The notes under the pieces were generated by a model. That model ran no database searches. It was not told where the DNA came from and was given only the letters and a program-made list of their open reading frames with translations. From NCBI RefSeq assembly GCF_020497125.1, contig NC_059075.1:30602003-30666002 (forward strand): a DNA stretch of 64,000 nt, in the 5' to 3' direction. The DNA is from Mauremys mutica. Lineage: Eukaryota > Chordata > Testudines > Geoemydidae. Numbering within the stretch: the stretch's first letter is position 1; the number at the start of each line of letters is the position of its first letter. Positions 24,006 through 35,408 of this stretch are shown one piece after another. The position numbers were made by a program, and so were the translations under genes.

Positions 24006-24122
24006 ACATAGATGAATGTCGCTATGGCTACTGTCAGCAGCTGTGTGCCAATGTACCTGGTTCCTACTCCTGTACATGCAATCCAGGTTTTACCCTTAAT
24101 GATGATGGACGATCATGCCAAG
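24006..24122 (+). CDS. FBLN5: FBLN5 coding exon (human exon 6): cbEGF-like repeat
   Basis: The 117-bp exon encodes a 39-residue calcium-binding EGF repeat running from [14 protein letters not shown] to NDDGRSCQ. It is almost identical to the human fibulin-5 repeat; the visible difference is D for E near the end. All six cysteines and the calcium-ligand pattern DxDE...N...YSC are present. The acceptor is a T-rich tract ending tttag (24001-24005) and the donor is gtactg at 24123. Both intron phases are 1, so the exon joins in frame to the exons on either side. The upstream intron is 5300 bp and the downstream one 1357 bp. Confidence 0.97.
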
Positions 24123-24244
24123 GTACTGTATACAGGCAATAACTACTGCAGTGTTGACCCCAGCCCAGCAAAGCACTTAAGTGTGTGTGTAACTTTAAGA
24201 ACATGAATATCCTGCCGAGTTCACATGTGTTGCACTGTCTGTTA

Positions 24245-24440
24245 TAGGGTATGGTTACACTTTGAGCTGGAGGAGACACAGCTGTGCTAGCTCTGATTCA
24301 GCTAGTGTGCTAAAAATAGAGTGTAGCCACTGTGGTGTGAGTAGCTAGCCACCCCAAGTACATCCAAGTTGTTAGGCACATACTCAGGGTAGTCTGCCAC
24401 AACCGCATTCTGTTTTAGCATGCTAACTCGATCCTGCAGG
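24245..24440. repeat. Fragment of a tctacac-type inverted-repeat element
   Basis: The left end agggtatggttacact is related to the termini at 40280 and 44766. The right end is decayed. Confidence 0.4.
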
Positions 24441-24524
24441 TATGCCTCCTCATGCTGGAACTTCAGCTTGCAGGGTAAACGTTCCTGAAGGTACTCATAT
24501 GGTTTCCATCACTGTAGTATCTGA

Positions 24525-24725
24525 GCACCTTCTAATCATTACTGTATTTATACTCACGACACCCCTGTGAGGTAGGACAGTACCATTAGCTTCAGTTTCC
24601 ATATGGAGAACAGACACAGAGAGATGAAGTGACTTGCCCAAAATCGCATAGGAAGTCTGTGGCAGAGCAGGAAATTGAATCCAGGTCTCCCAAGTCCCAG
24701 GTTAATGCCCTGTTGGACCATTCTT
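24525..24725 (-). repeat. MIR/CORE-type SINE, antisense
   Basis: The antisense SINE landmarks are gaggtaggacagtaccatta, cagagagatgaagtgacttg, and a run to ggttaatgccctgttggacc that corresponds to the tRNA-like head. Confidence 0.75.
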
Positions 24726-25479
24726 CCTCTCCAATGTGTTTAAATGCCTTACTGGATCAGAGCCTCTGTGATCTCATGATCAACGTTATATTTCTGTTCT
24801 TGAACAGTAAAATACTTCAAAGCAGCTGCTCAGGGAATGGCCCAGCGTTAATGGGATAAAGACATTCCAGGAGTTGCAAGTGTCCTAAAAAGAAACTATT
24901 TACTTTATGGTAGCCACAGGATTCTATAAGGATCATTTCCTCATTACATCAGCATTCCCTAGATTTATCCTGCTGCTTTTGGCCTGGTCTTGCTCAGATT
25001 AAATCAGTCGGAGACTCTTATAATTACTAGATAAACAAGGAAGCATCTGCAGTAAATAGTTTATCCCAGTCTTTCTTGTTATTTTCTGATCTTAGACAGA
25101 TCAAGCAGCTTTTTCCCCAAGAAGTCTCAGTTGTAAGTGACCCTCTTCCCTCACTAGGGGTAGGTTCAAGAGCTGGCAGATTTGTTAAATATGAGACTAT
25201 CTGATCTCATATTCAATGCTATCTAGTGCCTCAGCAACAGCATTAGGGACAGTGTTCCCAATTGCTTTACATACAGAATGGACTGGGTTTCCAACCACTT
25301 TTTTCATTACAATTCATCAGCCTTAAATACCAATAACAATACAAACTGAGTCAAACCTTTGCAAGAGACTGCTGTGCCTGTACTGTTAAGTCCTTTCTAA
25401 TGTTTGATTGTAATAGTAACTAATTAGATGCAGTGCCTTGGGAGAAGTCATTGATAAACTGAGTATTGGTTTCCCGTAG

Positions 25480-25599
25480 ATGTGAATGAATGTACAACCC
25501 AGAACCCTTGCGTGCAAAACTGCGTCAACACATACGGCTCTTTTCTCTGTCGCTGTGATCCTGGCTATGAACTGGAAGCGGATGGAATCAGCTGCAGTG
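25480..25599 (+). CDS. FBLN5: FBLN5 coding exon (human exon 7): cbEGF-like repeat
   Basis: The 120-bp phase 1-1 exon encodes a 40-residue calcium-binding EGF repeat, from [15 protein letters not shown] through [17 protein letters not shown]. The cysteine spacing and the DxNE...NTYGSF calcium-binding and hydroxylation region are intact. The human repeat has the same length, with conservative changes. The acceptor is cgtag (25475-25479) and the donor gtaact (25600). In this family adjacent cbEGF repeats form a calcium-rigidified rod, so the frame-preserving exon structure matches the tandem domain layout. Confidence 0.97.
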
Positions 25600-26477
25600 G
25601 TAACTGTCTTCAGTGATTGGATGTGGGGAGGGGGTTAACTGTCTTTAAATCATTCGTTGTAATGTGTTATTTTTTATATGCCTTCCTCTGAAGTTTCAAA
25701 TATGGTTCACTGTTAGAAGTAGGATATATCTACCTATCCAATCCAGTAGAACAATTCATCTTTTCCTAATTTCAGTTAAACAGGAGGGTAAAAGCAAGAA
25801 ACCACACACAAATCAATGGTGGTGTATGTTTTTTCTCATACTGGTATTAAAGAAATAGATTAAACATTAGAACTGTTCTGTGACAATGGTAAAGAACCAC
25901 AGAAAAGAGTTGCTTTCTTCTAACACTCACCAAGGAACTTTATTGGCATAAATAAAATAGCATTATTCCAAAATCTATTCTTGCCCTGATACAGCAAATA
26001 GCTCACTTTAATTCAAAAGGTACTTAAGCACGTTACCTCTCCTGCCCTGCTTTACTGAAGAACTTTCCCGAACATTTTCCAGCCCCACCTGCTTGCTACA
26101 GATTTAAAGAAACAAGAAACCTCCTCATGAGCACTGTTGAATCTAATCAGATAGGAGCGATCCATCCACAATGGAGCAGTATTATTGGAAAATTGTTACA
26201 CCATTGTTCTTTCCCCCGCTCTCATTTTCCTTTTGTTGTTTTATTTTGCTTAATTGAAAAAGAATAGTTAGGCTAACTTCTTTCATGAGTGTCCCCACAG
26301 TCTGTTTAAATGAGAGAGTCCAGCCAATATTTCTTGGAAGGAAAAAACCTCCCTGGAAAATATTTGTTTTTTAATTTACACTAAACAGATGTAAAGGGCT
26401 GTGTTTGAGAGAAAAAACATGTGACGTGCAGTGTATGTTAAGCCGTTGTTCTTTGTAAGCCTAATTATAAAGAAAGG

Positions 26478-26612
26478 GACTCAGGCCCGGATTTTAAAGG
26501 TATTTAGGGGTTATTCTGCTCAGCACTGCAATGCCTAACTCAGGAGCCTAAGTCTCACTTTCAAAATGGGACTTAGACCTCGCAGTGTTGAATACCTTTA
26601 AAATTCTGTTCT
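26478..26612. repeat. Hairpin repeat, tttaaaggtattta ends
   Basis: The left end gattttaaaggtatttaggg and the right end aatacctttaaaattctg are inverted copies about 130 bp apart. The interior has cctaa and ttagg words. It resembles 14803-14886. Confidence 0.55.
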
Positions 26613-26754
26613 TAAGTCCTTGTTCTGGCAGTGAGATGCTAATTGGTCCAAATTCTGGCTTTAGCAGGATTACACAAGACGTAAAGCGGTGTCTGTTTTT
26701 TCACACTCCCTGTTGATAAAGTAGCTTCATGGCCTGAAGTTAATAACAACAATA

Positions 26755-26960
26755 TCTAGCATGCTCCCTCTATAAACCACTTTATAGATACTTACTCATC
26801 CCTACAACACCCCTGGTGAGATGGTTAAATATATTTAACCCCCCATTTTAAAGATTGGGGAAATCAAACTGAGAGCTTAAGTGATTTGCTCAGGGGAGTC
26901 TGTGTGTCAGAGCTGGGAATAAGTACTCAGGAACTGGCGGCTCAGACTCAAGCCTTTGTT
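26755..26960 (-). repeat. MIR/CORE-type SINE, antisense
   Basis: It reads cactttatagatacttactc, then ccccattttaaagattgggg, then gcttaagtgatttgctcagg, the antisense order of the SINE. Confidence 0.7.
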
Positions 26961-26974
26961 TCTTTGTAAATTAA

Positions 26975-28490
26975 GTTGTCATGGGATAAGGGAAGATCCT
27001 TTCATGGATTGAGAACTGGTTAAAAGACAAGGAACAAAGGGTAGGAATAAATGGTAAATTTTCAGAATGTCGGGGGTAACTAGTGGTGTTCCCCAAGGGT
27101 CAGTCCTAGGACCAATCCTATTCAACTTGTTCCTAAATGATCTGGAGAAAGGGGTAAACCAGGGGTCGGCAACCTTTCAGAAGGTTCTGGGCTGTGCCGA
27201 GTCTTCATTTATTCACTCTAATTTAAGGTTTCACATGCCAGTAATACCTTCTAAAAACGTTAAAATGTCTCTTTCTATAAGTCTGTAATATATAACTAAA
27301 CTATTGTTGTATGTAAAGTAAATAAGGTTTTTTAAATGTTTAAGAAGCTTCATTTAAAATTAAATTAAAACGCAGAGCCCCCCAGACCAGTGGCCAGGAC
27401 CTGGGCAGTGTGAGTGCCACTGAAATTCAGCTCGTGTGCTGCCTTCGGCATACGTGCCATAGGTTGCCTACCCCTGGGGTAAACAGTGGCAAAGTTTGCA
27501 GATGATACTAAACTGCTCAAGATAGCCAAGACCAAAGCAGACTATGAAGAACTTCAAAAAGTTCTCACAAAACTAAGTGATTGGGCAACAAAATGGCAAA
27601 TGAAATTTAATGTGGATAAATGTAAAGTAATGCACATTGGAAAAAATAACCCCAACTACACATACAATATGATGGGGGCTAATTTAGCTACAACTAATCA
27701 GGAAAGAGATCTTGGATAGTTCTCTGAAGACGTCCACGCAGTGTGCAGTGGCAGTCAAAAAAGCAAATATTCAAAAAGGGATAGAGAATAAGATGGAGAA
27801 TATCTTATTGCCCTAATATAAATCCATGGTACGCCCACATCTTGAATACTGCGTACAGATGTGGTCTCCTCATCTCAAAAAAGATATACTGGCGTTAGAA
27901 AAGGTTCAGAGAAGGGCAACTAAAATGATTAGAGGTTTGGAGAGGGTCCCATATGAGGAGAGATTAAAGAGGCTAGGACTTTTCAGCTTGGAAAAGAGGA
28001 GAATAAGGGGGGATATGATAGAGGTATATAAAATCATGAGTGGTGTGAAGAGAGTGAATAAGGAAAAGTTATTTACTTGTTCCCATAATACAAGAACTAG
28101 GGTCCACCAAATGAAATTAATGGGCAGCAGGTTTAAAACAAATAAAAGGAGGTTGTTCTTCACACAGTGCACTGTCAACCTGTGGAACTCCTTGCCTGAG
28201 GAGGTTGTGAAGGCTAGGACTATAACAGGGTTTAAAAGAGAACTAGATAAATCCTTGGAGGTTAAGTCCATTAATGGCTATCTGCCAGAATGGGTAAGGA
28301 ATGGTGTCCTTAGCCTCTGTTTGTCAGAAGGTGAAGAAGGATGGCAGGAGAGAGATCACTTGATCATTACCTGTTAGGTTCACTCCCTCTGGGACACTTG
28401 GCATTGGTCACTGTTGGTAGACAGGATACTGGGCTGGATGGACCTTTGGTCTGACCCAATATGGCCGTTCTTATGTTATGTTCTCTTATT
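26975..28490 (+). mobile_element. 5'-truncated CR1 LINE, interrupted by a hAT element
   Basis: The plus strand reads the CR1 reverse transcriptase: [14 protein letters not shown] and [10 protein letters not shown] before the insertion, FADDTKLL (the catalytic F-A-D-D box) and CKVMHIGKNN after it, then RPHLEYCVQMWSPHLKKDI in a later frame from 27826. It ends in a typical CR1 tail (tgggctggatggacctttgg, tctgacccaatatggc, then a ttatgtt repeat). Frames change at about 27720-27826 and a stop occurs, so it is inactive. A 317-bp hAT element sits between NDLEKGVN and FADD. The endonuclease domain is absent. Confidence 0.93.
27160..27476. mobile_element. Non-autonomous hAT element nested in the CR1
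   Basis: The termini caggggtcggcaacc and ggttgcctacccctg match as inverted copies at 14 of 15 positions. The element is flanked by a perfect 8-bp target duplication gggtaaac (27152-27159 and 27477-27484), and removing it restores the continuity of the surrounding CR1. The family also has a copy at 2726-3004. Confidence 0.95.
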
Positions 28491-30684
28491 AACTAAGCAG
28501 GGGAATAAGGAAATGATTAACAGTAACCTTCCTTGCATGTGCTTTCCCCTCAGTCATGATCCCATGTGGAACATTGGGGTCCTGCTTTCTCACTTGTACA
28601 CAAAATTCTGCAAATTATGTTGATTTAGCAAATCAAGAGTAAAAAGAATGAAACCCAGCATTTCTGTTTTTAATCCAAGATTTGAAAGGTTGCTCAGCTT
28701 CCCTGATATTTTAGAGGCATTCTGGGAGACCTGCACTGAGCTAGGATGATGTTATTAAGCCATATTGGAATGCCTAGGAAATAAATGAATAAAGGCTAAA
28801 AACCAGAGCTGGCTGCTGCAGGGGTGGGATGCAGGATTTCTGCTGGGACTGTTGTCACTCTCTTGGAGGGAAGGCTTTGCTTTCCAGAAAAGATTTTTCC
28901 CTTTATAAAATACTCAACCCCACAGCTCCCTGCGAGGGAAGACTCCACACACACACTCATTACCATTTGTTTGAGGAGAGGCCTTTCACTCCTATGCCTT
29001 AGATTAGCACTAGGTCAGGTCTGTAACATCTGGATCATGAAAACATACCTATGTTCCATGGGTAGTTCTACCTGTGAAGTGAGATAGAAGTGAATGGCCA
29101 ATCACATGGACAATTAGAAACAGGTTTTCTGACAATACAGGAAATAAGAGCAATGTATCCTTTCACTCTCTAGTTTTTCATTCAATGTGACTCACCTGTA
29201 GAGAAAGCTTAATTAAAAAGTTGTGAAGTAACATTTCAGTTGGATGCATTGATGCACCAAACAGAATAGATGACATGGACGGACTCCGTTATTTGCAAAC
29301 CCTCTGCGCTACACCCAAATCCTCCCCTTGTACCTGCAGATTAGTGGAGGGTGTACTTCTGCTACTGAGTGCCAGAGCTAAAAAGGTGCTGAATGCCTTA
29401 ACCTTCAGCTGCCATCAATGGGAAGTGAGGCACTCAGCTCCTTACAGGAGGAGAGCTAGGTCCCCTGTATAGCTGCACAGAGAACTGTCAGCAAGTCATT
29501 CTGGGCCTGACCCTGTGTTTCTCACCCACCAAAACCCCTCCCTGAAGTCAAAAGGAGCCTTTGAATGTACCAAGCATGCAGGAGTGGGCCCTAAGGTGTG
29601 TAAATACTCTGGTGACACAGCAGAATTGATTATACATAGCAAAGAGCTTTAAAAAAAATGCACTGATGAAGTCCAACTGCACTCCTGAAGGCAATGGCCA
29701 GTTTTGCCATAGTCTTCCAGAAGAATTAACAAAACTGGTTGTATTTTTAAAAATATAGAGAAACCTATTGTAGGCCACCCCACCACCTTGACTCCCATGA
29801 TCTGCAACATTCAGTTGCATAGTAGAGATGACCCTGAATTAAAATGGCTTAGTAGCCTTGGGGCTACTTGTGGCTGAATGTTCTTCCCTGGTACTGTATT
29901 CTAAAAAGTAGCTATTTAAAAATGGCCCCCTGGAGTCTGTCATGACTCAGATCACAGGCGTCACTTTAAAATTAAAACAATTAAAACATTTTTTTTATCT
30001 GGGGTCCTAAGAGTCAAGTTTCTTCCGTCATCACCGGTAAAAAAACTTCTGCAGGCCAAACTATACCCTGAATGACAAGTAACTGACTGGAACTTAAGCA
30101 AGTCTCTTGATGATGCATAAAAAGGAATAAAATCCAGTTCACTCTCTCTTAGCTATGTTGGCTCTGCAGGGCTAACAAGAGTAAGAAACACTAGAAGGTT
30201 ATTTCAGTTAGTCAAGTAAGCCAGCCTCACTGATTACCCACACTGAGCAGGTATATTGAATAGAAAGGTGCCAGTCTACATTTCATTCAGGCTAGAGTCT
30301 CACTTTTAGACAGGCTTGCCTACTGGATGGTCTTCTGAGAGTGGGTTTCATTATCATTTATTAATAGTTGTAGGCCTGACTTGACATGGGTGAGGCTTAG
30401 AAAACAATAGTGAATTGGATCATTTTCCTTTTTCAAGTAAAGTAATAATTTACATTCATTCCTAGCTACCATGAGCCATATTCACCCTGGTATACCTTCA
30501 GCAAAGTCAGTGGATTTACATCAAAGTTGAATCTGGTTTATTAAACCGAGTTGAATAGCAAACACCATGATCTTATAGCTCTATGAATTTTTGTGGTGAC
30601 AGGCACTGTAGTTAGGATGGAGTTCAGGGGAAAGTCCTTTTTACTTTAACACAAAGCATTGTAAACTTCATTCTATCACTGCAG
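28491..30684. other. Intronic DNA before FBLN5 exon 8
   Basis: No recognised repeat or exon. Open frames here are short and without domains. Confidence 0.4.
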
Positions 30685-30807
30685 ACATGGATGAGTGCAG
30701 CTTCTCAGAGTTCCTTTGCCAGCACCAATGTGTGAATGAGCCTGGTTCTTACTACTGTTCCTGCCCCCCTGGCTATGTTCTGCTTGATGATAACAGAAGC
30801 TGCCAAG
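30685..30807 (+). CDS. FBLN5: FBLN5 coding exon (human exon 8): cbEGF-like repeat
   Basis: The 123-bp phase 1-1 exon encodes 41 residues, from DMDECSFSEFLCQHQC to LLDDNRSCQ, a further calcium-binding EGF repeat of fibulin-5. All six cysteines are intact and the length equals the human repeat. The acceptor is actgcag (ending 30684) and the donor gtaaga (30808). The 5085-bp intron before it contains a CR1 LINE interrupted by a hAT element. The 4474-bp intron after it contains the DIRS-like remnant. Confidence 0.97.
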
Positions 30808-32020
30808 GTAAGAACATTCCAACCATGAATTAAAATCCAACCAAACAGTAAATAGCTCATAGTTCTGGAAGGCAAATTAAGTTGATTCACTGAAAATCAA
30901 GACTTGAGACGTTTGTTTGATCTTGGCATTGCAAAAAGTTGGAAATATCTTAGGGGGTGTATTGTGCAGCCATGCTGGTGAGTGCTTTCTCCCATGAGTG
31001 ATCCCATTGATATCAATGGGGTTATTTGCATGAGTAAGCGCTTACTATTGTGAGTAAGGGTTGCACAGAAAGGTACCTAATGGGCCAGTTTTGCTCCCCC
31101 TGAAGACAGTGGCAAAACACCTACTGACTCCAATGGGGGAAATGAGGATTGGGTCCATTGAGAGCCCCTACTTCACTCTGGAGTTTTTGAAATGCCGTTA
31201 AGTCATTAAAGTATATTACTGAGTAGAGCTAATCTCAAACTTAGAGCACTGGTCTCTGCATCTATGGATGTGTCCTGCACTATAGGATAAGAAAGAGATA
31301 GCAACTGATTTCCATGACTGTGCCTGGGGCATTCTCTTTTTTATTGCATCTCCACTTATTGTTCTGTATGTTCTGCATTAAGCTGTAGCCATGGTTGTAC
31401 CATTGCTGCTGGACTCGCTTCTCCCTTTCAATACAGCTTTCTGTTTGCGGCTTCTTGGCCAGTTTTAAGCTGGCTGTGAGCACAGGAGCAGTCTGCTTTT
31501 TCTTTAATGTCCACCCTCTATACATTCACTGAAAAAGAAATCCTGCAGAGTTCATCGATACAGAATTTTTTTTTTTAATCGTCTCAGTAGCAGCATTCAT
31601 GGAGTCAGGTGTGGTTTGAATTTTTTAATGCCCAAACCCCTCATTCCCCACAAATGGCACTTCCAATAGCAGAGTGTACTTGGTCCCATGCTGAACAACA
31701 CTGGATCAGTGCCCTGTGTTCTGAATGTTTCATTTTTTAGCTGGCTAATAAGGGCAAGGTTGAGGGGCAAATGGGGACAGTGTATGTCCAACAATTGTTC
31801 CAGAAAATTTTGCGTTATTGGTACATGGACACATTATGCTCCCCTCCCCTTTCCTCCCCTCCCTTCCCCTTTGTCTGTTTAACTTTTTAGATTGTGAGCT
31901 CTTTGGGGCGGGGCCATAACTCCTTTTATATTTGTGCAGTGCCTATCACTGTGAGGGCTCTCCCAGAAACTGAGAAATAAACTATCAATAATCCAATGAA
32001 ATCTGGCTTAAAAGAGGGAC
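30808..32020. other. Intronic DNA with a SINE-like tail at 31885-31985
   Basis: The segment agattgtgagctctttgggg at about 31889 followed by a gtgcctatcactgt region is a recurrent reptile retroposon tail. It is seen again at 44695, 54288 and 60218. The rest is unassigned. Confidence 0.5.
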
Positions 32021-32029
32021 TGATGAAAA

Positions 32030-34890
32030 AATGGTTCTCCTTAGAGTGATTGTCCCTCTGAGTAGTGCACTTCAGGCTGGGCATGTGCTCTGTGTACCCG
32101 TGACTGGGGACTGGTCTTTAGCAGTGGCTGTGTGGTCTACGTATTCATCCCCACTTTCCTTGTGCGCCACCCCAAAGAGATGAGAGGGGCTGCTAGACTG
32201 CCACCCTCTTATCTCTTAGTTTGTTGCCTCTTAGTTCCTTTTTACTGCTCATGGGCTAGGATGGAGCATCAGTGTCATGCTGACTTCTTCAGATTCTCTC
32301 TCTAAATAGTTTTCAAAGTTGTAAGAATTTTCATAGTTAGCTACTTTTATACTATAGTTAAGTGATAGATTTAGGGGTCTGGTTCCCTATTTTTGGAAAC
32401 TTTTTCCAATGGTGGGAAGTCATTGCTGTATACATACTCACACCCACACCCACCCACCCAATGGTTGTGGGGAGCATGCCAAAAATCCCTGGTTTCAAAA
32501 ATTGCAATACATGCCCCAATCCCTTCCTGGTCATGGACTATCACAATATCTGTCTGTACTTCCTGGGGGAAGTCAATGTCCCTTCCAGTATGCCCCTGTG
32601 ATATCCGCAGGTCGTTTCTGAGTAGGAAAAAGCAGTGCAGGGAGTTTCAGCTCCAAAAGTTCCTCTTTGAGGAGTACATGAAAGTAAGGCGTACGCCCCT
32701 GTACATCAACCTGAAGAAGGTAGGATTGGTGCCTCTTCTTTGGTCTCCAAGACCTCCACCCCTCACCAGCTCAGAGAGGCTCAGGAGAGCAGGGAAGGAA
32801 AGGGAGATGCAAGTGCATTCATAAGGACAAGAGGGAAGATTCCCCATTCAAATCTAAGAAGAGGCAGAAGTCCCTGCCCCATTCCAAGTCACTGGGAGAT
32901 TTGTACTTCAGAACAGGACCATACAGTACTGAGAAGGAACAGACTGGGACTTCTTCAAAGGGCAAAACTGCAGCATCTTCCAGTACTGGGGACTGCTTCT
33001 TCAACACCGAAACCCTCGTTGGTACCGTAGGATTTAATGACCTCTTCTTCAGTGTCCTGAGCTGTGGAGACATCTCCCATCAACTCTGTCTGGCTTTCTG
33101 ATTCCTGAAAATCTTCTGCTATTCCTAGAACTGAAGTCACTCCTCCTTTCCAGATCTCAACACCTGGCACCAAGACTTCAACTGGTGCCAATATCTCTGT
33201 GGTACCACTTTCCAATCCCCACCAACAAGTTGGGTTGAGGCAGACTGTCTCCGATACCATAAATGAGTAAAGGCAGATCACTCCCACCTCCTGCAATATG
33301 AAGAGCCTCCCTTTCTGGATCTGAGGTCAGAATCCTCAAAGTCAGAAGAGGACTGCAGCAGACACCTGTCCCAGACTATGTCCCTAAGGACTCCTACAGA
33401 GCATTGAGCCCTGATAAAATATTGAGAGTCTCCACACTACCTCACTACTCTTGTACTAGAGGATACCCTCTCCCCCATATACTCACTGGTACCCAGCACC
33501 TCAGTGGCCATTACTGAGGGGCTACAGTGTTGCACAGTGATGGTATTGAGTCTCGAGGCTCTTCTGGGACCATCATACAATATACCTACAATATCTCCAT
33601 CACCAGGCTCAAACAGCAGATCTGTTTGAGCCCCAGAACATCCAGACAAATCTTGCTTATCACTGTTGGGTCATATGGCCACCAGTACTTATGTGTAGGG
33701 CTGTGCGTCTGTCTCCAAGGTCACGGAAGTGATGGATTCCATGACTTTCTGTGACCTCCGTGACTTCTGCAGCAGCTGGTGCTGGCTCAGGCTGCCCAAG
33801 CCAGGCAGCCTCTGAGCCAGCAGTAGCAGTTTGGGTTCAGGGCTGGGGCAGGGGATTGGGGTGCGTGGTGGTGGTGCTTACTTGGGGGCGCTCCCCAGCT
33901 CCCACCAGTATGTTCCTGCAGCTTCTAGGCGGCGCGTCCGGGGGCTCCACGTGCTGCCCACATCTGCAGGCGCTGCCCTCACAGCTCCCATTGGCTGTGG
34001 TTCCCAGCCAATGGGAGCTGTGGAGCTGGCACTTGTGGTGAAAGCAGCACATGGAACCCTCCTGGGCACTCCTCCCCCTAGGAGCTGCAGAGACATGCCG
34101 GTCGGAGCCGGGTAGGGAACCTGCCAGCCCTGTCAACCCTCCCCCTCCAGCACCAGCGGGGTTCCTCGGATGCGCGCCGCCACCTATCCTCCCTCGTCCC
34201 AGCACTAGCGGAGATCCCAGACCACGCCTTCCCAGCACCAGTGGGGGTCCCAAGCTGCGGGCCACCTCCCGCTTCCCCCCTCACCTCTCCCCTCCAACCT
34301 ATTCTGGGACAAGTTAAATAATATGTCCCTTGAGGGCAGCATATGAACTCACTCAACTTGAGCTAAGGCAGCATCGGTAGCTTTCTTTAGAGACGTTCCT
34401 ATTGCTAACATGTGCAGAGTAGCAATTTGGAATTCCATTCACACCTTCACTAGACAATATGCACTGGTGCAAGCAGCTGCTTCTACTGCCTCTTTGGGCA
34501 GGGCAGCTCTGCAATCTGCTGTGTCATAAGACTCCAGGCAGACAGCTCCTTGAAACAGACACTGCTTGTGAATCATCTGAAGTGCATTACACATAGGGAC
34601 AGCCACTTGAAGAAGGGTGGGTTACTTACCTTGTAGTAACTTGAGTTCTTTGAGCTGTGCAGTGCACTACCAACACTCCTCCTCTGCTGCCTGGTCTCCC
34701 CCTACCTGGCACTGATGGTAGGGACAAAACTAAGATGGCGGGTGATCTGGCAGTGCCCTTTATGCACACATGGCCCAGACTCTGCTAGTGAAAAACCTCT
34801 GGTCCTGGGCGCATGCACAATCTAAATAGCACTACTCATAGAGACAACACATTGCAAGAGCTCAAGTTACTACAAGGTTAGTAATCCATC
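32030..34890 (+). mobile_element. Decayed DIRS-like tyrosine-recombinase retroelement (composite)
   Basis: At 34347-34510 one plus-strand frame reads T-H-S-T-stop, AKAASVAFFRDVPIANMCRV, AIWNSIHTFTRQYALV. This fits the C-terminal signature of a tyrosine recombinase: HxxR (R turned to TGA, a CGA decay), W 23 codons later and the nucleophile-position Y 10 codons after that (34458-34460). Inverted ends lie at 32051-32068 and 34829-34846 (16 of 18 matching). An inner inverted pair at 34622-34660 and 34852-34888 resembles the DIRS internal complementary region. The open segment at 32600-32820 could be gag-derived but is not recognisable. A GC-rich element at about 33694-34310 interrupts it. Confidence 0.65.
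33694..34310. mobile_element. GC-rich insert within the DIRS-like element
   Basis: It starts with a ggtcacggaagt/tgacctccgtgact palindromic stretch and is then strongly GC-rich, unlike the flanking AT-rich DNA. It has a cagctcccattggctg hairpin at about 33981-34021. It is probably a separate non-autonomous DNA element; the boundaries are approximate and no target duplication was resolved. Confidence 0.5.
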
Positions 34891-35019
34891 CTTACTTATC
34901 AAAGGTAGCCTTCTAATACAGATGGAGCAGGGTTGTGCTTTGATTGGTGATACTTTGGTGCAATCTCTTAATAGGAGAGGTTGCTTTATTATACTAAAAT
35001 ACAAATAATAAATGATATA

Positions 35020-35220
35020 TAGGTATTCTATAGCTGTTTTCATCCATAGATCTCAAAGTGCTTTATAAAGGAAGTCAGTGTCACAGCCCCCATTTTACAG
35101 ATGGGGGAAAGTGAGACACAGAGTGGGGAAGTGACTTGCCCAAGGTCATCCAGCAGGTCAGTGGCAGAGCCAGGTCTCCCGAGTCCCCATTCAGTGCTCC
35201 AACCACTAGGCCACACTTTA
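35020..35220 (-). repeat. MIR/CORE-type SINE, antisense, next to FBLN5 exon 9
   Basis: This is the best-preserved SINE in the window. It reads tctcaaagtgctttataaag, ccattttacagatgggggaa, gtgacttgcccaaggtcatc, and ends caaccactaggccacac, the complement of the tRNA-like head. It ends about 60 bp before the FBLN5 acceptor at 35281. Confidence 0.85.
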
Positions 35221-35281
35221 CAAGGGTGGCATCTTGTAGAGTTTTCCTTGTATTATCCTCCCTCTCATTTTTATGTTTCAG

Positions 35282-35408
35282 ATATCAATGAATGTGAGAC
35301 TAGAAACTTCACTTGTACTACACAGCAAACCTGTTTCAATATCCAAGGAGGATACAAATGTCTAGACCCAGTAAAGTGTGAGGATCCTTATATCCAGATC
35401 AATGACAA
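35282..35408 (+). CDS. FBLN5: FBLN5 coding exon (human exon 9): last cbEGF repeat and linker
   Basis: The 127-bp exon encodes the last calcium-binding EGF repeat, from DINECETRNFTC, and the start of the linker into the fibulin C-terminal domain, ending KCEDPYIQIND. It enters in phase 1 and leaves in phase 2: the last two bases (AA) join the first T of the next exon to give N, then R-C-M-C. The donor is gtgagt at 35409, which overlaps an in-frame TGA, so the open frame appears to stop just past the exon. An N-F-T glycosylation sequon lies where human fibulin-5 has N-H-T. An antisense SINE ends about 60 bp upstream of the acceptor. Confidence 0.96.

Noticed and set aside
27826..28377. 183-residue plus-strand ORF as a host gene
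   Set aside because: Its sequence is the CR1 reverse-transcriptase C-terminal region, and it ends in a CR1 tail.
33751..34356. Several GC-rich ORFs of 88-142 residues
   Set aside because: They are on both strands of a GC-rich repeat inserted in the DIRS-like element. No domain was recognised.
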